Shown here one piece after another: positions 33,810-43,609 of a stretch of DNA of 64,000 nucleotides (position 1 is its first letter; every line of letters starts with the position of its first letter). The translations under genes and the position numbers were made by a program. Source of the DNA: Ephydatia muelleri (taxonomy: Eukaryota > Porifera > Demospongiae > Spongillida > Spongillidae); NCBI GenBank assembly GCA_013339895.1, contig JABACO010000010.1:2640788-2704787 (forward strand), written 5' to 3'. The notes under the pieces are model-generated. The model saw only the letters and a program-made list of their open reading frames with translations, was not told the origin of the DNA and did no database searches.

Positions 33810-33927
33810 TCTCGCAAGCCAGACGTACTTCGACGTGACCGTACTATGACGTGGCTGGGTACTTCTCGTGATAGCACCCAGTCCACGTCATAGTACGGTC
33901 AAGTCGAAGTACGTCTGGCTTGCGAGA
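33810..33927. mobile_element. Small hairpin MITE
   Basis: Arms of ~51 bp start TCTCGCAAGCCAGACGTACT and return as AGTACGTCTGGCTTGCGAGA, with one mismatch, one 1-nt insertion and a short loop. A half-copy at 36,658-36,707 shows the sequence is a dispersed family. Confidence 0.85.
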
Positions 33928-34339
33928 CTACCTTATCACCCCCAATTCCTGCATGAAACTCGTGAGTGAAATCCCCACCCAATCCTCCTTGTCCTGTATC
34001 TGCATGCCTCCTTCTCACCCTTGTCAACACCGATGTAGTAGTCTGTACTAAATCCGCAATTGCAATAAACCCAAAATTCCAGTAACAAATATAACTCACC
34101 TACGTCGCTGAAACCGTGTTATGCAAGGACCGAGCGAGGACATTTGATGCGCATTCACGAATTAATTATTGTAGCACGTGATCATGTAATTCAGAAATAA
34201 ACAACGACATTTTTTAATTAGATGCGGTAGTAATTGGATTTTTGTCTTGATTTTCTCTTGGTCTCATTGCATTGAAAATAACAGAGTACATTAAGATCGA
34301 TTTGTAGCATTTTTTTATTCAATTAGAAATAAAAAGCAA
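33928..34339. other. Noncoding stretch
   Basis: No gene is recognised. AT-rich towards the gypsy remnant. Confidence 0.5.
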
Positions 34340-35152
34340 GATGACCGCCTATGTATGGGCCTTTTCTGGATATGCAGTCATTTGTACAATGGTGCCAAGG
34401 TGTCTGCAAGGCAAGGCAAAAACTTTGAGTAACTAGCCCTATGAATGACTTAAGCTGTGTAACATCACAAGGGGCAGGTGCATTCAAAATAGCCTGCCGC
34501 TTTTCTTGCGTTGGTCTGACTCCCTCCCTGAGATATGGAATCCCAGGTACTCCACACTGGACATCATGAATTTACTTCTTTAATTTTGCCCCAACCTGCT
34601 GCAGACGAGATAGGACTTTCGCCAAAGTTTCCATGTGCTCTTCTCTTGACGAGTCTGCTACCAAAATATCATCTATGTATACCTGAACGTGGGGAATATC
34701 CCTTCCATCGTTCGTTGGAAAATAGCAGGGGCTGCTGCAACGCCAAATGGCAACAGGTTATAACGAAAGAGGCCTTTGTGCGTGGAGATGGTCACAAATT
34801 CTTTCGACTCTTCCTCTAGCAAATAAGCGTGCGACAGGTCCAGTTTAGAGAACACTTTAGCTCCCGTCATGGACGCCAGCACGTCATCTATTGAATTCGA
34901 GGAAGGGGATAAGAATCCAAAGTTGCAGCACTGTTAGCAGTAAGTTTATAATCCCCATGCACATATCCGTAAACTCCCATCGGTTTTTACCACCGGTATA
35001 CCACAGCGGCCCATCAGTTCCGAGAATCTCACTGGTTCTATGACACCATCCCTTTGTAAGCGCTCCAGTTCTTGCTCCACTATATCTCTCAGAGCGTACG
35101 GAACTGTGTAAGTGCGCAATTCTCCAAGGCCGGACGTCTTAACCGGGGCCAA
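34340..35152 (-). pseudogene. Reverse transcriptase part of an older gypsy remnant
   Basis: The minus strand reads PYALRDIVEQELERLQRDGV, then PVVKTDGSLRIC, MTGAKVFSKLDLSHAYL, THKGLFRYNLLPFGVAAAP, the YIDDILVADSS active-site region near 34,680-34,650, and finally FLPCLADTLAPLY near 34,420. Several frame changes and stops occur between these blocks. The fragment stops before RNase H is complete, so the 3' two-thirds of pol and the 3' LTR are missing. The sequence belongs to a different gypsy lineage (K02A2.6-like) from the element at 27-32 kb. Confidence 0.88.
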
Positions 35153-36032
35153 ACACGCTTGTAATTACTCCCGCTAATAAGAGAGACCACCGCTCCAGTA
35201 TCCACTTGCATCTGCAAAGGAGTACCGTTTACCATCAATAACTGTACCAGAGGCATTCGGGACTTGCTAGAAGATAAGTTGTACAAGGCATATGTTTCTG
35301 TCTTATCCCCGTCCATGGGCGTCTTGCCACTCTGTTCATTCAAAGGGATGGTGTCATAGAGCCAGTGACCTTGTTTGCCACACTTGTAACAAACCAAAGA
35401 CTTACAGCGACAGTCAGACGCCTTATGCTTACCGCCACAACGGGAACAGTTCCCTGACCACGGCCTTCCGGCCGGCTCCACCTTATGCTCAGGATGAACA
35501 GGGGTACCTTCTGAGTGTTGGAGGTCCTGAAAATTCTTTTCCGCCAGCTCAGACGTCTGTGCCAATCCAAACGCCTTGGCGAAGGTAAGACCCGCTTCGG
35601 CTAACAGCCTCCGTTGTACCCTGACGTCCCGTAGCATATCCTCCAGAGAATTCTCGAAGTCGCAGTGCTCTGAAAGTTTATGCAGCTCAGCGACAAACTG
35701 CGATACCGACTCCCCGTCCCTCTGCGACCGAGAGTTGAAATTGTAGCGTTGCATGCATGCACTGTAACGCATGGGGAAGGGCAAAAATGAGTGCGAACAA
35801 GTGTTACCACCTCGAGCTCAGAGAAGGACTTGTCTGAAGGTTTTCCAGGCGCCGCCAGGTTGCGTATCAATTGGTACACGGGGCCGCCGCAAACGCTAAG
35901 GAGGACAGCTCTGCGTTTGCCTTCGTCATCGATTCCGTTAGCCTGAAAGAATTGTTCCAAGCGTTCGCAATAGCATGTCCAGTCCTCCTGTCCTTCTTGA
36001 AATGCCCCTACAGTTCCCAGGAGAGACGCCAT
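35089..36032 (-). pseudogene. Gag and protease of the older gypsy remnant
   Basis: The minus strand from ATG near 36,032 reads MASLLGTVGAFQEG, WTCYCERLEQFFQANGI and VVTLVRTHF, then after a frameshift RYNFNSRSQRDGESVSQFVA. Two zinc knuckles follow (CSRCGGKHKASDC and CYKCGKQGHW), then the protease motif QVDTGAVVSLIS. The shift around 35,790 separates the capsid from the nucleocapsid half. The second knuckle lacks its last cysteine. Upstream, TTGGCGACGAGG near 36,060 looks like a primer-binding site for minus-strand transcription. Confidence 0.87.
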
Positions 36033-36062
36033 CACAACAGAAGCTAGTTTCCCTCGTCGCCA

Positions 36063-36657
36063 ATTGTGTGAGACTGTGGCCAACATACGCGCTGCGCCAG
36101 AACTACCGAGTTGTGCGGATTCTCGAATAGCCAAATCACAGCGGTACACAAACAACACAAGCACACACTCTGCATACAACCACTGCCTGCCATATCCCAC
36201 GTCAGGTGTAATGCTTGACCTCTGCCAGGTTGTCACAGCTTTTAATAGCGCCGGTCCATCACGTGCGAAGATGCTTCTAGATGCTTCTACAATCAGGGAC
36301 ATACAGTCTGGCTGCTTTAAGACCAGGCATCTAACAATTACACGCACACTTCTATGATACCTATTACAGAAATCACTACACGTCTATAGATGTCAAACTG
36401 AAAAAAAAGGTTGTATAAGATGGAAACTGAGTTAAGAGGACAGCTCAGGCAAGCAGGGAGTACACATGGTCATGGACCAAGCATTGTTGTGGAGAGGACT
36501 GTACCAGTACATGTATCGCAAAAACCATTTGCCAATTCGGCCATATTAAGGAATGCCGCTAGAGGTCACATGAGATTATGTAAATTGTAATCTGATTGGG
36601 TCTGCTGGAATTTGTGCCGGAATAAATAATTAGTGGCCGATGTCCTCAGACCTACTA
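36063..36657. other. Possible 5' LTR of the older gypsy remnant
   Basis: The minus-strand primer-binding-site-like TTGGCGACGAGG ends near 36,062, so an LTR should begin here (plus strand TGTGTGAGAC). The outer LTR boundary could not be fixed, and no second LTR exists to compare. Nothing else is recognised. Confidence 0.4.
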
Positions 36658-36707
36658 CCCCAGTCACGTCATAGTACGGTACGTCGAAGTGTCTGGCTAG
36701 CGAGACT
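36658..36707 (-). mobile_element. Half-copy of the hairpin MITE
   Basis: ACGTCATAGTACGGT, ACGTCGAAGT and GTCTGGCTAGCGAGACTA match one arm of the element at 33,810-33,927, with small deletions. No second arm is present. Confidence 0.75.
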
Positions 36708-36872
36708 AAGCCTCACCTGGGGCCATTCAGGAGTTTGAACTGTGCTTGTAGATATGAACTTTAGGTTAATAGTCACGTATTTGTTGTCTACGGCATGTGT
36801 ATAAAAGCATGTATCGGGTATTAAAATTGGGTTCTTCCTATTTGAATAAATAGAGTTTGGCTGTTAGTCTCA

Positions 36873-37285
36873 TCATGGCATCGCCAAATCCAAAGACGCC
36901 TAACAAACAGAATCAAACTCTGTCTAGCGTGGAGGCTGCACAAGTCGAAGGTAATAAGCCAAATTATGTTCTAGTCGTGAAAGTGACGAACGAAGGGACG
37001 AACGGGAGCACGATTAGGGGTTCCATGTACAAAACTATTACTGGCAACGGATGGCAAACACCAAACAAATGTACTAGTCAGTTCTACTACAAACGTGCTG
37101 ACCATGGAGACAAAGAAGTACTCGCTGAAACTGATGAACTTTTGTCTACATTTGTGACAAAAATGCGGGAGAAGTTCCCTGATGCCGGCGTGAACTGGAT
37201 GGTTTTGAAACCCCTGAGAAATTCTCAGTCGTTGAATCCAGATGAAGCTGTTTTAGCTGCTTTATTCAAACCCGATGAACAGTAG
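36873..37285 (+). CDS. Intact small ORF, unknown function (137 aa)
   Basis: From ATG at 36,873 (MASPNPKTPNKQNQTLSS) to TAG at 37,285 the frame is open. An upstream in-frame ATG at 36,857 gives a slightly longer product, but the second ATG has the better context (ATCATGG). The middle reads YVLVVKVTNEG and MYKTITGNGWQTPN, with acidic helical sequence after. It has no signal peptide, no membrane segment and few cysteines. An AATAAA follows about 85 bp after the stop (near 37,365), where a polyadenylation signal would be expected. No family recognised. It may be a single-exon gene or retrocopy. Confidence 0.55.
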
Positions 37286-37785
37286 AACTACGGACAGCAA
37301 TCGTTTTGGTGCAATTGTATTGTATCATTTTGATGACGTAATTACACGTGATTTTGACCGTATTAATAAATGCAAAGCGCGGCTAATACACGTTTCCGTC
37401 GTTTGAGGAATAAATTGATGCTCTCAACACATTATGGAGGCGTGGCTCGTGTTCAGTGCAAGAGTAGATCATATAGACGGGTAAGCCTATAGTTGTGTGG
37501 AACTTGGGGATGCATGGCAGCTGCACTCATAGAACGAGCCGGTATGTTAACGAGGGAATGCGCTTATAACGGGTGCGCGTGCTCTTAAAGAGGGCAGACT
37601 GTATACACGGTGTATGCGGCTTAGAAACTGGGTTGACAATTAGAATATTACGGTATTTATCCAATATACATGTATATGAAGACATTCCTAATTAAAACTG
37701 CCTGATGTTTCAAAGGTAAAAAGTACCCTTCTAACACTTCAAATAAACGCAAAAACTGTGTTACAGACGCCATCACAACATGTCT
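37286..37785. other. Noncoding stretch with a dispersed repeat piece
   Basis: About 37,555-37,605 (GCTTATAACGGGTGCGCG and GCAGACTGTA) resembles 47,937-47,985 (CCTTATAACGGTGCGCTC and ACAGACTGTA). This suggests a dispersed repeat terminus. No gene is recognised. Confidence 0.5.
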
Positions 37786-38487
37786 TTATGTACCACTCAT
37801 CACGCATAATGTTAATCCACACGTCATCAGTACGTACAGCGCACCACGCGGCACGTATCTTGGCAGAGTTGAAATTGAAAGTTCAAGTCTACCAAGTGGT
37901 TTATAAAACCTAGCCACCGAGACATTTTTAGGCACGTCACTGAGCATTAAATGTTTGTGGTAAGCAATGATACCATGTGGTCCTAGAATTATCCATTGTA
38001 GCTCCATAATGCGATTCTCTGTAGAAGAATTTATAGTGTCAATCAGATGCTTAACCTGCTGCATCATTAAGCAATAGGAGTCTATAATGTCACCTTGTAC
38101 TCTGTGCCTTTCACTTCCTGACACACTGTTGCAGGATGTTGAAATGTCACCTGTTGTTTTGATGGACCAGGTCCCCAGGCCATTGGGCTCAGATGACAAG
38201 CTCCTGGACCAAGAGGCTATATTGTTGCTGGCAATGTTGCAGTTGGAGCTAGCATGGATGATGATATGATTAAAGGGGACCAAGGACAGGGTCAAATGGT
38301 GGAGCAGTGTTGTGATTTGACGGTTTGAGGCAGGTACCTCACCATCACGCATAGGCACGTTACAGACCCATTTACGCACATACACACGCATGCCATACCA
38401 TGCACCCGCACATTGACAAGGCAGGGCGTTTTGACATGGGAAGGCAAGGTATGATATATTAGGCCAAGCCTGGCAATAGGCATACAT
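37786..38487 (-). CDS. Unrecognised 233-codon ORF
   Basis: Open over 700 bp, notable at this base composition. The sequence contains LLHHLTLSLVPFNHIIIHA, a Ser/Asn-rich middle and a C-terminal part rich in Leu. No domain, signal peptide or splice context was recognised. The ORF on the opposite strand is short. It could be chance or a fragment of an unknown element. Confidence 0.3.
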   Translation of the reverse strand: MYAYCQAWPNISYLAFPCQNALPCQCAGAWYGMRVYVRKWVCNVPMRDGEVPASNRQITTLLHHLTLSLVPFNHIIIHASSNCNIASNNIASWSRSLSSEPNGLGTWSIKTTGDISTSCNSVSGSERHRVQGDIIDSYCLMMQQVKHLIDTINSSTENRIMELQWIILGPHGIIAYHKHLMLSDVPKNVSVARFYKPLGRLELSISTLPRYVPRGALYVLMTCGLTLCVMSGT

Positions 38488-38874
38488 CGGGGCACACTGG
38501 CAGACGTACGTTGGGGCATACGATTAGAGTGTGCGAGGGGGTAGAGGTCGGGGGAAGGAGACAAAGTTGTAGACATGTATGCATACATAGAGTTATGTGC
38601 ATGTGTGTGTGTTAGAGATATGCAGATCTTATACTTGTAGGCTTTTCTAAATACATGCCGTGACCTTTTGATGATCTGGTTACATGTACACATACCATCA
38701 GTTGCTTTCGAACCACTGGGGTTTTAAGACCAATGCAATTATGAAATGTGGTACATACAGCACTGTGATCATTATGCGGGCTGTCTACTGTTTAATTGGC
38801 AGTGTGAAAAAAAAATTCATTGTGAGCTTGAGTACAAAGTACAAGTGGTTAGTTAATCTCCTCCCCCTTGTCCT

Positions 38875-39000
38875 GTAAAGCAGGTGTCATCACTCGCCAC
38901 AACCATCTGTGTAACATGTTTGTTGAGTTCTGCCATCATGCCCACCTTGGAGTGAGGGTAGAGTCGGGCAGCGGTCTTACACCTGACCTAAGCCATACCT
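38875..39000 (+). pseudogene. Fragment of a non-LTR retrotransposon ORF
   Basis: The translation ITRHNHLCNMFVEFCHHAHL, then GSGLTPDLSHTWPADV, aligns with the minus-strand reading near 61.6 kb (ILHNRLRDEIFDLCRRAHL, then GHGLTRDLAHTRPTDI). Only this short piece is present. Confidence 0.7.
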
Positions 39001-39204
39001 GGCCAGCGGATGTACAGTACTTGTCCTCAATTGGGTCCACAGGGCCGGCGGAACCGGGTGGGCTGGGACCAGGGTGGGCTATAGCCATTTATAACTATTA
39101 ATATTAAGGTTATATTGCTTAATAGTTTTTAAAATTATCGTTCATTGCGCAGCAGCTGGTACGTATTCAATGGCTACATTCGAAGCAAAATTACTCGTAG
39201 TATC

Positions 39205-41498
39205 AGACACCCCCCCATCAACCCGCAGGTTTTAAATTCCCGCGAAGAGAGATAGGAAAACAGCACCGTAGCTTCCAGCCGATCTGGTTTTCGAAGTGGA
39301 AATGGTTACACTGATTACAGCATAGATTATAGAATACAGGGATTGGAAACGGTAAAGATTACGGAATTGATCCGCATTTCACGATTCCGTAAATTATGTA
39401 CCCTGGCCAGGGCACTTTTGTGAGCTTTGCCGAGACAATAGTCGGTACATTTGAGAAACTTGTGCCCGATCCGGCTATCCAAAAGGTAAAAATACGTTTA
39501 AGAGGCATTTGTGGAGCAATTCCATTCAACACGGATATATCTGAGCTTCGACCCAAACGAACTTGCGAGCCATTTGCTCCTACAACACATGCACAACACA
39601 TAAGAATTTTGATCACGCCACTCAATATGCATCTCTGATTCAATATATGTCCTCAAATATTTTAGAACCCTGATCACTTTTCAGGGAAAAGTACACAAAA
39701 AATACATTTTTTGGATATCATTATATGACATATTTACGATTTACAATGCCAGAACCCTTTGTAGGGACTCCAGAACGTTACTGCGCCACACTACCAACTA
39801 CGTAATCTATATGGGAACTCCCAAATTGGATTTATAATCTTTCCTGTGTCCAGAAAAATCCCACAACCACTACCCGATCACGTGGTAGCTACGATCGCTC
39901 ACTGGCTCAATTGAAACTCTGTAAAAAGAATAGTTAAAAGATTCTTTGATGTCAAAGAGGCTGTCCTCACACAGTTATAGGCTAAACAATGCCGAAAGAA
40001 GCTCTCTACAGAAGGATGTTTAACAGCTCACACGCCCACCAAAGGATTCGATGCGAAGCACGGTCATGTAACGGAACGTGACGTCACGTCACGTAAATGT
40101 ATATACCGTTTCCAATCCCTGTATTCTATAATCTATGATTACAGCGAGTCGGATGACAAGGTATTCTGTCATAGTTGCGTTAAGGCTGTCAGAGATTTCA
40201 AAATGAGTTCAAAAAATGCCGAGGAAGCCTTTCTGACTAGAGGGTACAATAACTGGAAGGCAGCTACTGATGCGTTTCGCAAACACGATTGCCATGCACA
40301 GTCGGTAGAGAAACTGTATACTCTACCGTCCACTACAAAAGACATCGGCGAAACTCTTTCCACTCTTCATGCTCCAGAAAAGCTTCAGAATCGCCAGTGC
40401 TTGTTGAAGGTTTTATCTGCCTTCGTTTTTCGTCCAGGCAGTGTTGTGCAATAAGGGGTGATGCCGATGAGAATGATAGTAATTTCATGCAGCTTTTGAA
40501 GTTATGTGGAGAAAGTGATATAAAATTGCAAGAGTGGATGATAAAAGAAAGAGACAAGTATTTATGCCACGAGGCTTAGAATGAAATGCTTAAAATCCGC
40601 ATGGCATTGAAGGTGCTTAAAGATATAGGCCTTTGCCTCCATAAGTCCCCATTTTACACCTTATGGCGGATGAAACGACCGATAAAACCAACAAAGAACA
40701 AGTTACTCTCGTTTTACGATGGATGGATGATTCTAACTTTGAAATACACGAGGAATTTATTGGTCTATACAAAGTGGAGTCCATTACTTCGGACAGTATT
40801 GTTTCTGTCGTAAAGGACACCTTGATTCGATTGAATTTATCACTGTCTAAGGCACGAGGGGGCAGCGTTAGCTACTCAGCTATGCAAGGAGGAACCAAGA
40901 GCCGTATACACTCACTGCCATGGCCATGCATTGAACCTCGCTGTTTCGGATGCTATCAAAGGTTCAAAAGTTATGAAATCATGTCTTGATACTGCTTACG
41001 AAATCACTAAGTTGATTAAATATTCACCACGCAGAGAAGCAATATTCCATGCACTGAAAAATGAATTGTCACCTAGTACCTGTGGTATTCGTGTTTTATG
41101 TCCGACCCGGTGGACAGTTCGTGCAGAATCGTTAGCCAGCATTCTTTCCAACTACAGTGTGTTGCGTGCAACGTGGGATGATTGTATTGCCGTTTGCCGG
41201 GACACGGAGTTAGTTGCTCGAATTAACGGTGTGTCATCTCAAATGAACAAATTTGATTTCCTTTTTGGTCTAGAATTGGCAGAAACGGTATTGAGAATTT
41301 CAGACAATTTGAGCAAAACGCTGCAACACATGCAAGGAGTACTCTGCTGCTGAAGGTCAAGAAATATCAAGCTTAACTGTCAAAACGTTGAAAAGCATTC
41401 GAAATGAAAGCAGCTTTGACATGTTGTGGGACAAAATAGAATTGCGAAGGCAAGCATTGGAAGTTGATCCACCTGTTATAGGACGAAAAAGAGTGCGG
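39205..41498 (+). pseudogene. ZMYM1-like hAT transposase, frameshifted and interrupted
   Basis: Before the insertion: PRREIGKQHRSFQPIWFSK (39,235-39,300). After it: a TTF-like zinc-finger region (VFCHSCVKAVRDFKMSS), then LTRGYNNWKAATDAFRKH, TTKDIGETLSTLHAPEK, MADETTDKTNKEQVTLVLRW with the first acidic residue of the hAT core, VLCPTRWTVRAESL, and NLSKTLQHMQG. At least five frame changes occur, plus a deletion near 40,870-40,925 that removes the part before HSLPWPCIEPR. An 815-bp element splits the N-terminal region. The C-terminal end runs straight into a TRIM RING at about 41,495. Same domain order as the vertebrate/invertebrate ZMYM1-like family. Not functional as read. Confidence 0.87.
39322..40136. 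mobile_element. 815-bp non-autonomous DNA transposon, 9-bp target duplication
   Basis: The 33-bp inverted termini begin ATAGATTATAGAATACAGGG and end as the exact inverse. GATTACAGC flanks both sides (39,313-39,321 and 40,137-40,145). A 9-bp duplication fits Mutator-like transposition. The interior carries no transposase. The insertion splits the hAT pseudogene reading frame. Confidence 0.92.
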
Positions 41499-43609
41499 TA
41501 TATGTTTTTGTGCGTACGAGGACCCCAAAATGTTACCATGCCAGCACGCGTACTGCCAAGGATGCCTCGAAAGTTTGATCGGTCAGTGTATGGCGAACGA
41601 AGCATACTCTGTCCGATGTGTCGAAAGCCAGCTAAAATACCGGACACTGCAGTTTGAAATCCTTCAGCGGAACCAGTGCACTGGTTCCGCTGAAGGATTT
41701 CAAACTGCTTTCCACATTAACAAGATATTCGAGTTGCGCAACACTCTCGGCCAATCAGCTCCTCTCCATCATCCAACACCTGTATGCACCTGTAGACACA
41801 GAAACTGTCATAACGCAGAGGTAACCCACTTCTGTGACACGTGTGGTCCACTCTGTCACCGCTGCATAACTAGCACAGAGCTCTATTGCTATCACAAGGT
41901 GGTTCAAATAGCTCCAATATGTGCCCACCACTCCACACTGTACTGCAAAACGTGCGATACACCTGTATGTAGTCCAGGATCTCATCAAGAGCACACCTAT
42001 GAACACACCCAGCTCTCATATCGGCAAAAATGCGAGTTACATGTCAGTCTTAGTGAAGTTCAGAAAAAAAGGGTTGAATTAAAAATGGCCTTGATGAATG
42101 TTAAAGAAACAAATCGACACGTTTCCAATCATGCAATAGATGTAAAAAGCAACATTGAAACTACATTCAGGAGATTGGAAGAATTGCTAGAGCAGCGTAA
42201 AAAAGATTTGTTGAATTTAACTGACAATCTTACGAAAAAAAAACTGGCCTGCCTTGATACTCAGATGGAGATATACTGACAGATATCCATGAGGAAATCT
42301 GCAACTATGCCATGTTCTTGAACAGTGCATTGCCAACAAACATCATGCAGATTTCATAAATCTCAAAGCTGCAATGTCAATATATTGGAGCACCCAATCT
42401 CATAATGACATCCAGGTAGAAGATTCAAATTTGCAGTTTTATTTGAGTGAGCGTTCAATACCTGATTTTCAAACCCTTAGTGTTGTTAGTACAAGTTCAG
42501 CCTCTCCAGTGGTCTTACTACAGCAACCATTGGAGAAAAGGCATTGTTTAAAGTGTCCATAAGAAAACAGGATAATAAGCCTTGCATGGACAGTAGTGGT
42601 GATGTCCATGCCTTTCTTAAGCACAATTCCTTTGACACTTCTCTGGATGCTCAGCTTGTTGAACTGAAAGGAAATATGATGACTTTCTCTTACCAGCATC
42701 AGCAACCAGGCGAATACCAGCTGCATGTGCAAGTATGTGGTAAGGAAATCAACAGTAGTCCATTCAAGGTGATAATGCGACAACCTTTCACATTTAAAAG
42801 CGACTTTATAAGACACTTTGTTGGAGGTGAACTGAAACAAATTTGGGGTGTTGCTTGCACTAGCAATGGAAATATTGCTGTTGTTGACCACGAAGGAGAA
42901 AAGGGAGTTACCATCTTTGATGCAGATGGGAAAATGGTTTCCTCTTTCATGGAGGCAATGAGTTTATTGAACTTTTGGGGTCCAAAAGGGAAGTGTTATC
43001 GTCCTTCTGGAATCACAACGATGACATACTAGTGGTGGATGGAGGTATGCACAGAATACAGAAGTTCTCTAAAGATGGCAGATTATTGAAGGTGGTAGGA
43101 TCCTGTGGTAGTGGAGAGCTTCAGTTCAGGGAGCCAGTTGGTATTCAGGTGAACGCAGGCAGTGAAGTGTATGTGTGTGACAGGAGAAATGATCGAATAC
43201 AGGTTCTTGATCATTTCTTCGCACCTTCGGTTGCAGTGGTGACCAGGATGGTCAGCTAATCTGCCCGTGGGATGTCGCCTTTGATAGCTCTCAAGATGTC
43301 TACATAACTGACTCCGGAAACAATCGTATTCAAGTTTTCTCACCTGACGGTACTTTTCTACGCAAGTTTGGTTGCAAGGGAGATGGACGGGGGCAGTTCA
43401 GAGACCTGCGCAATATATGTATAGACCAGAAGGATGATGTGTATGTGACAGATTGTACGCACCATCGCGTGACGGTGTTCACATCCAGTGGTGATGTCCT
43501 GACAACTGTGTCAGCTGGTGGAATTATGAATGGACCGCTAGGGATATCCATTGACAGGGATGGCCTTGTGTATATAGCAGATTCAGCTAATAGAAGGATA
43601 GCGGTTTAA
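41491..43609 (+). pseudogene. TRIM-NHL E3 ligase-like gene, frameshifted
   Basis: In order: RING (ECGICFCAYEDPKMLPCQHA, then YCQGCLESL; last pair CPMC only after a frameshift), two B-boxes (HFCDTCGPLCHRC; CAHHSTLYCKTCDTPVC), coiled coil (about 42,050-42,240), filamin-type repeat (42,540-42,770; GEYQLHVQVCGKEINSSPF), and NHL repeats (VVDGGMHRIQKFSKDGRL, VYVCDRRNDRIQVLD, VYITDSGNNRIQVFSPDG, VYVTDCTHHRV, VYIADSANRRIAV) ending TAA at 43,609. Architecture equals TRIM2/3/71-type ligases, where the RING recruits E2 and the NHL propeller binds RNA or protein. At least four frameshifts (near 41,620, 42,270, 42,545-42,560, 43,000 and 43,225) break the ORF. No own start codon precedes the RING. Introns could explain at most a few of the breaks, since homology is continuous across them. 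Confidence 0.88.
41649..41708. repeat. Perfect 60-bp palindrome inside the TRIM gene
   Basis: GCAGTTTGAAATCCTTCAGC and ten more bases are followed without spacer by their exact reverse complement. It lies between the RING and B-box coding parts. The right half fits the gene (AEGFQTAFHIN). The left half looks like an inverted extra copy that introduces a stop in the RING frame. Confidence 0.97.
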
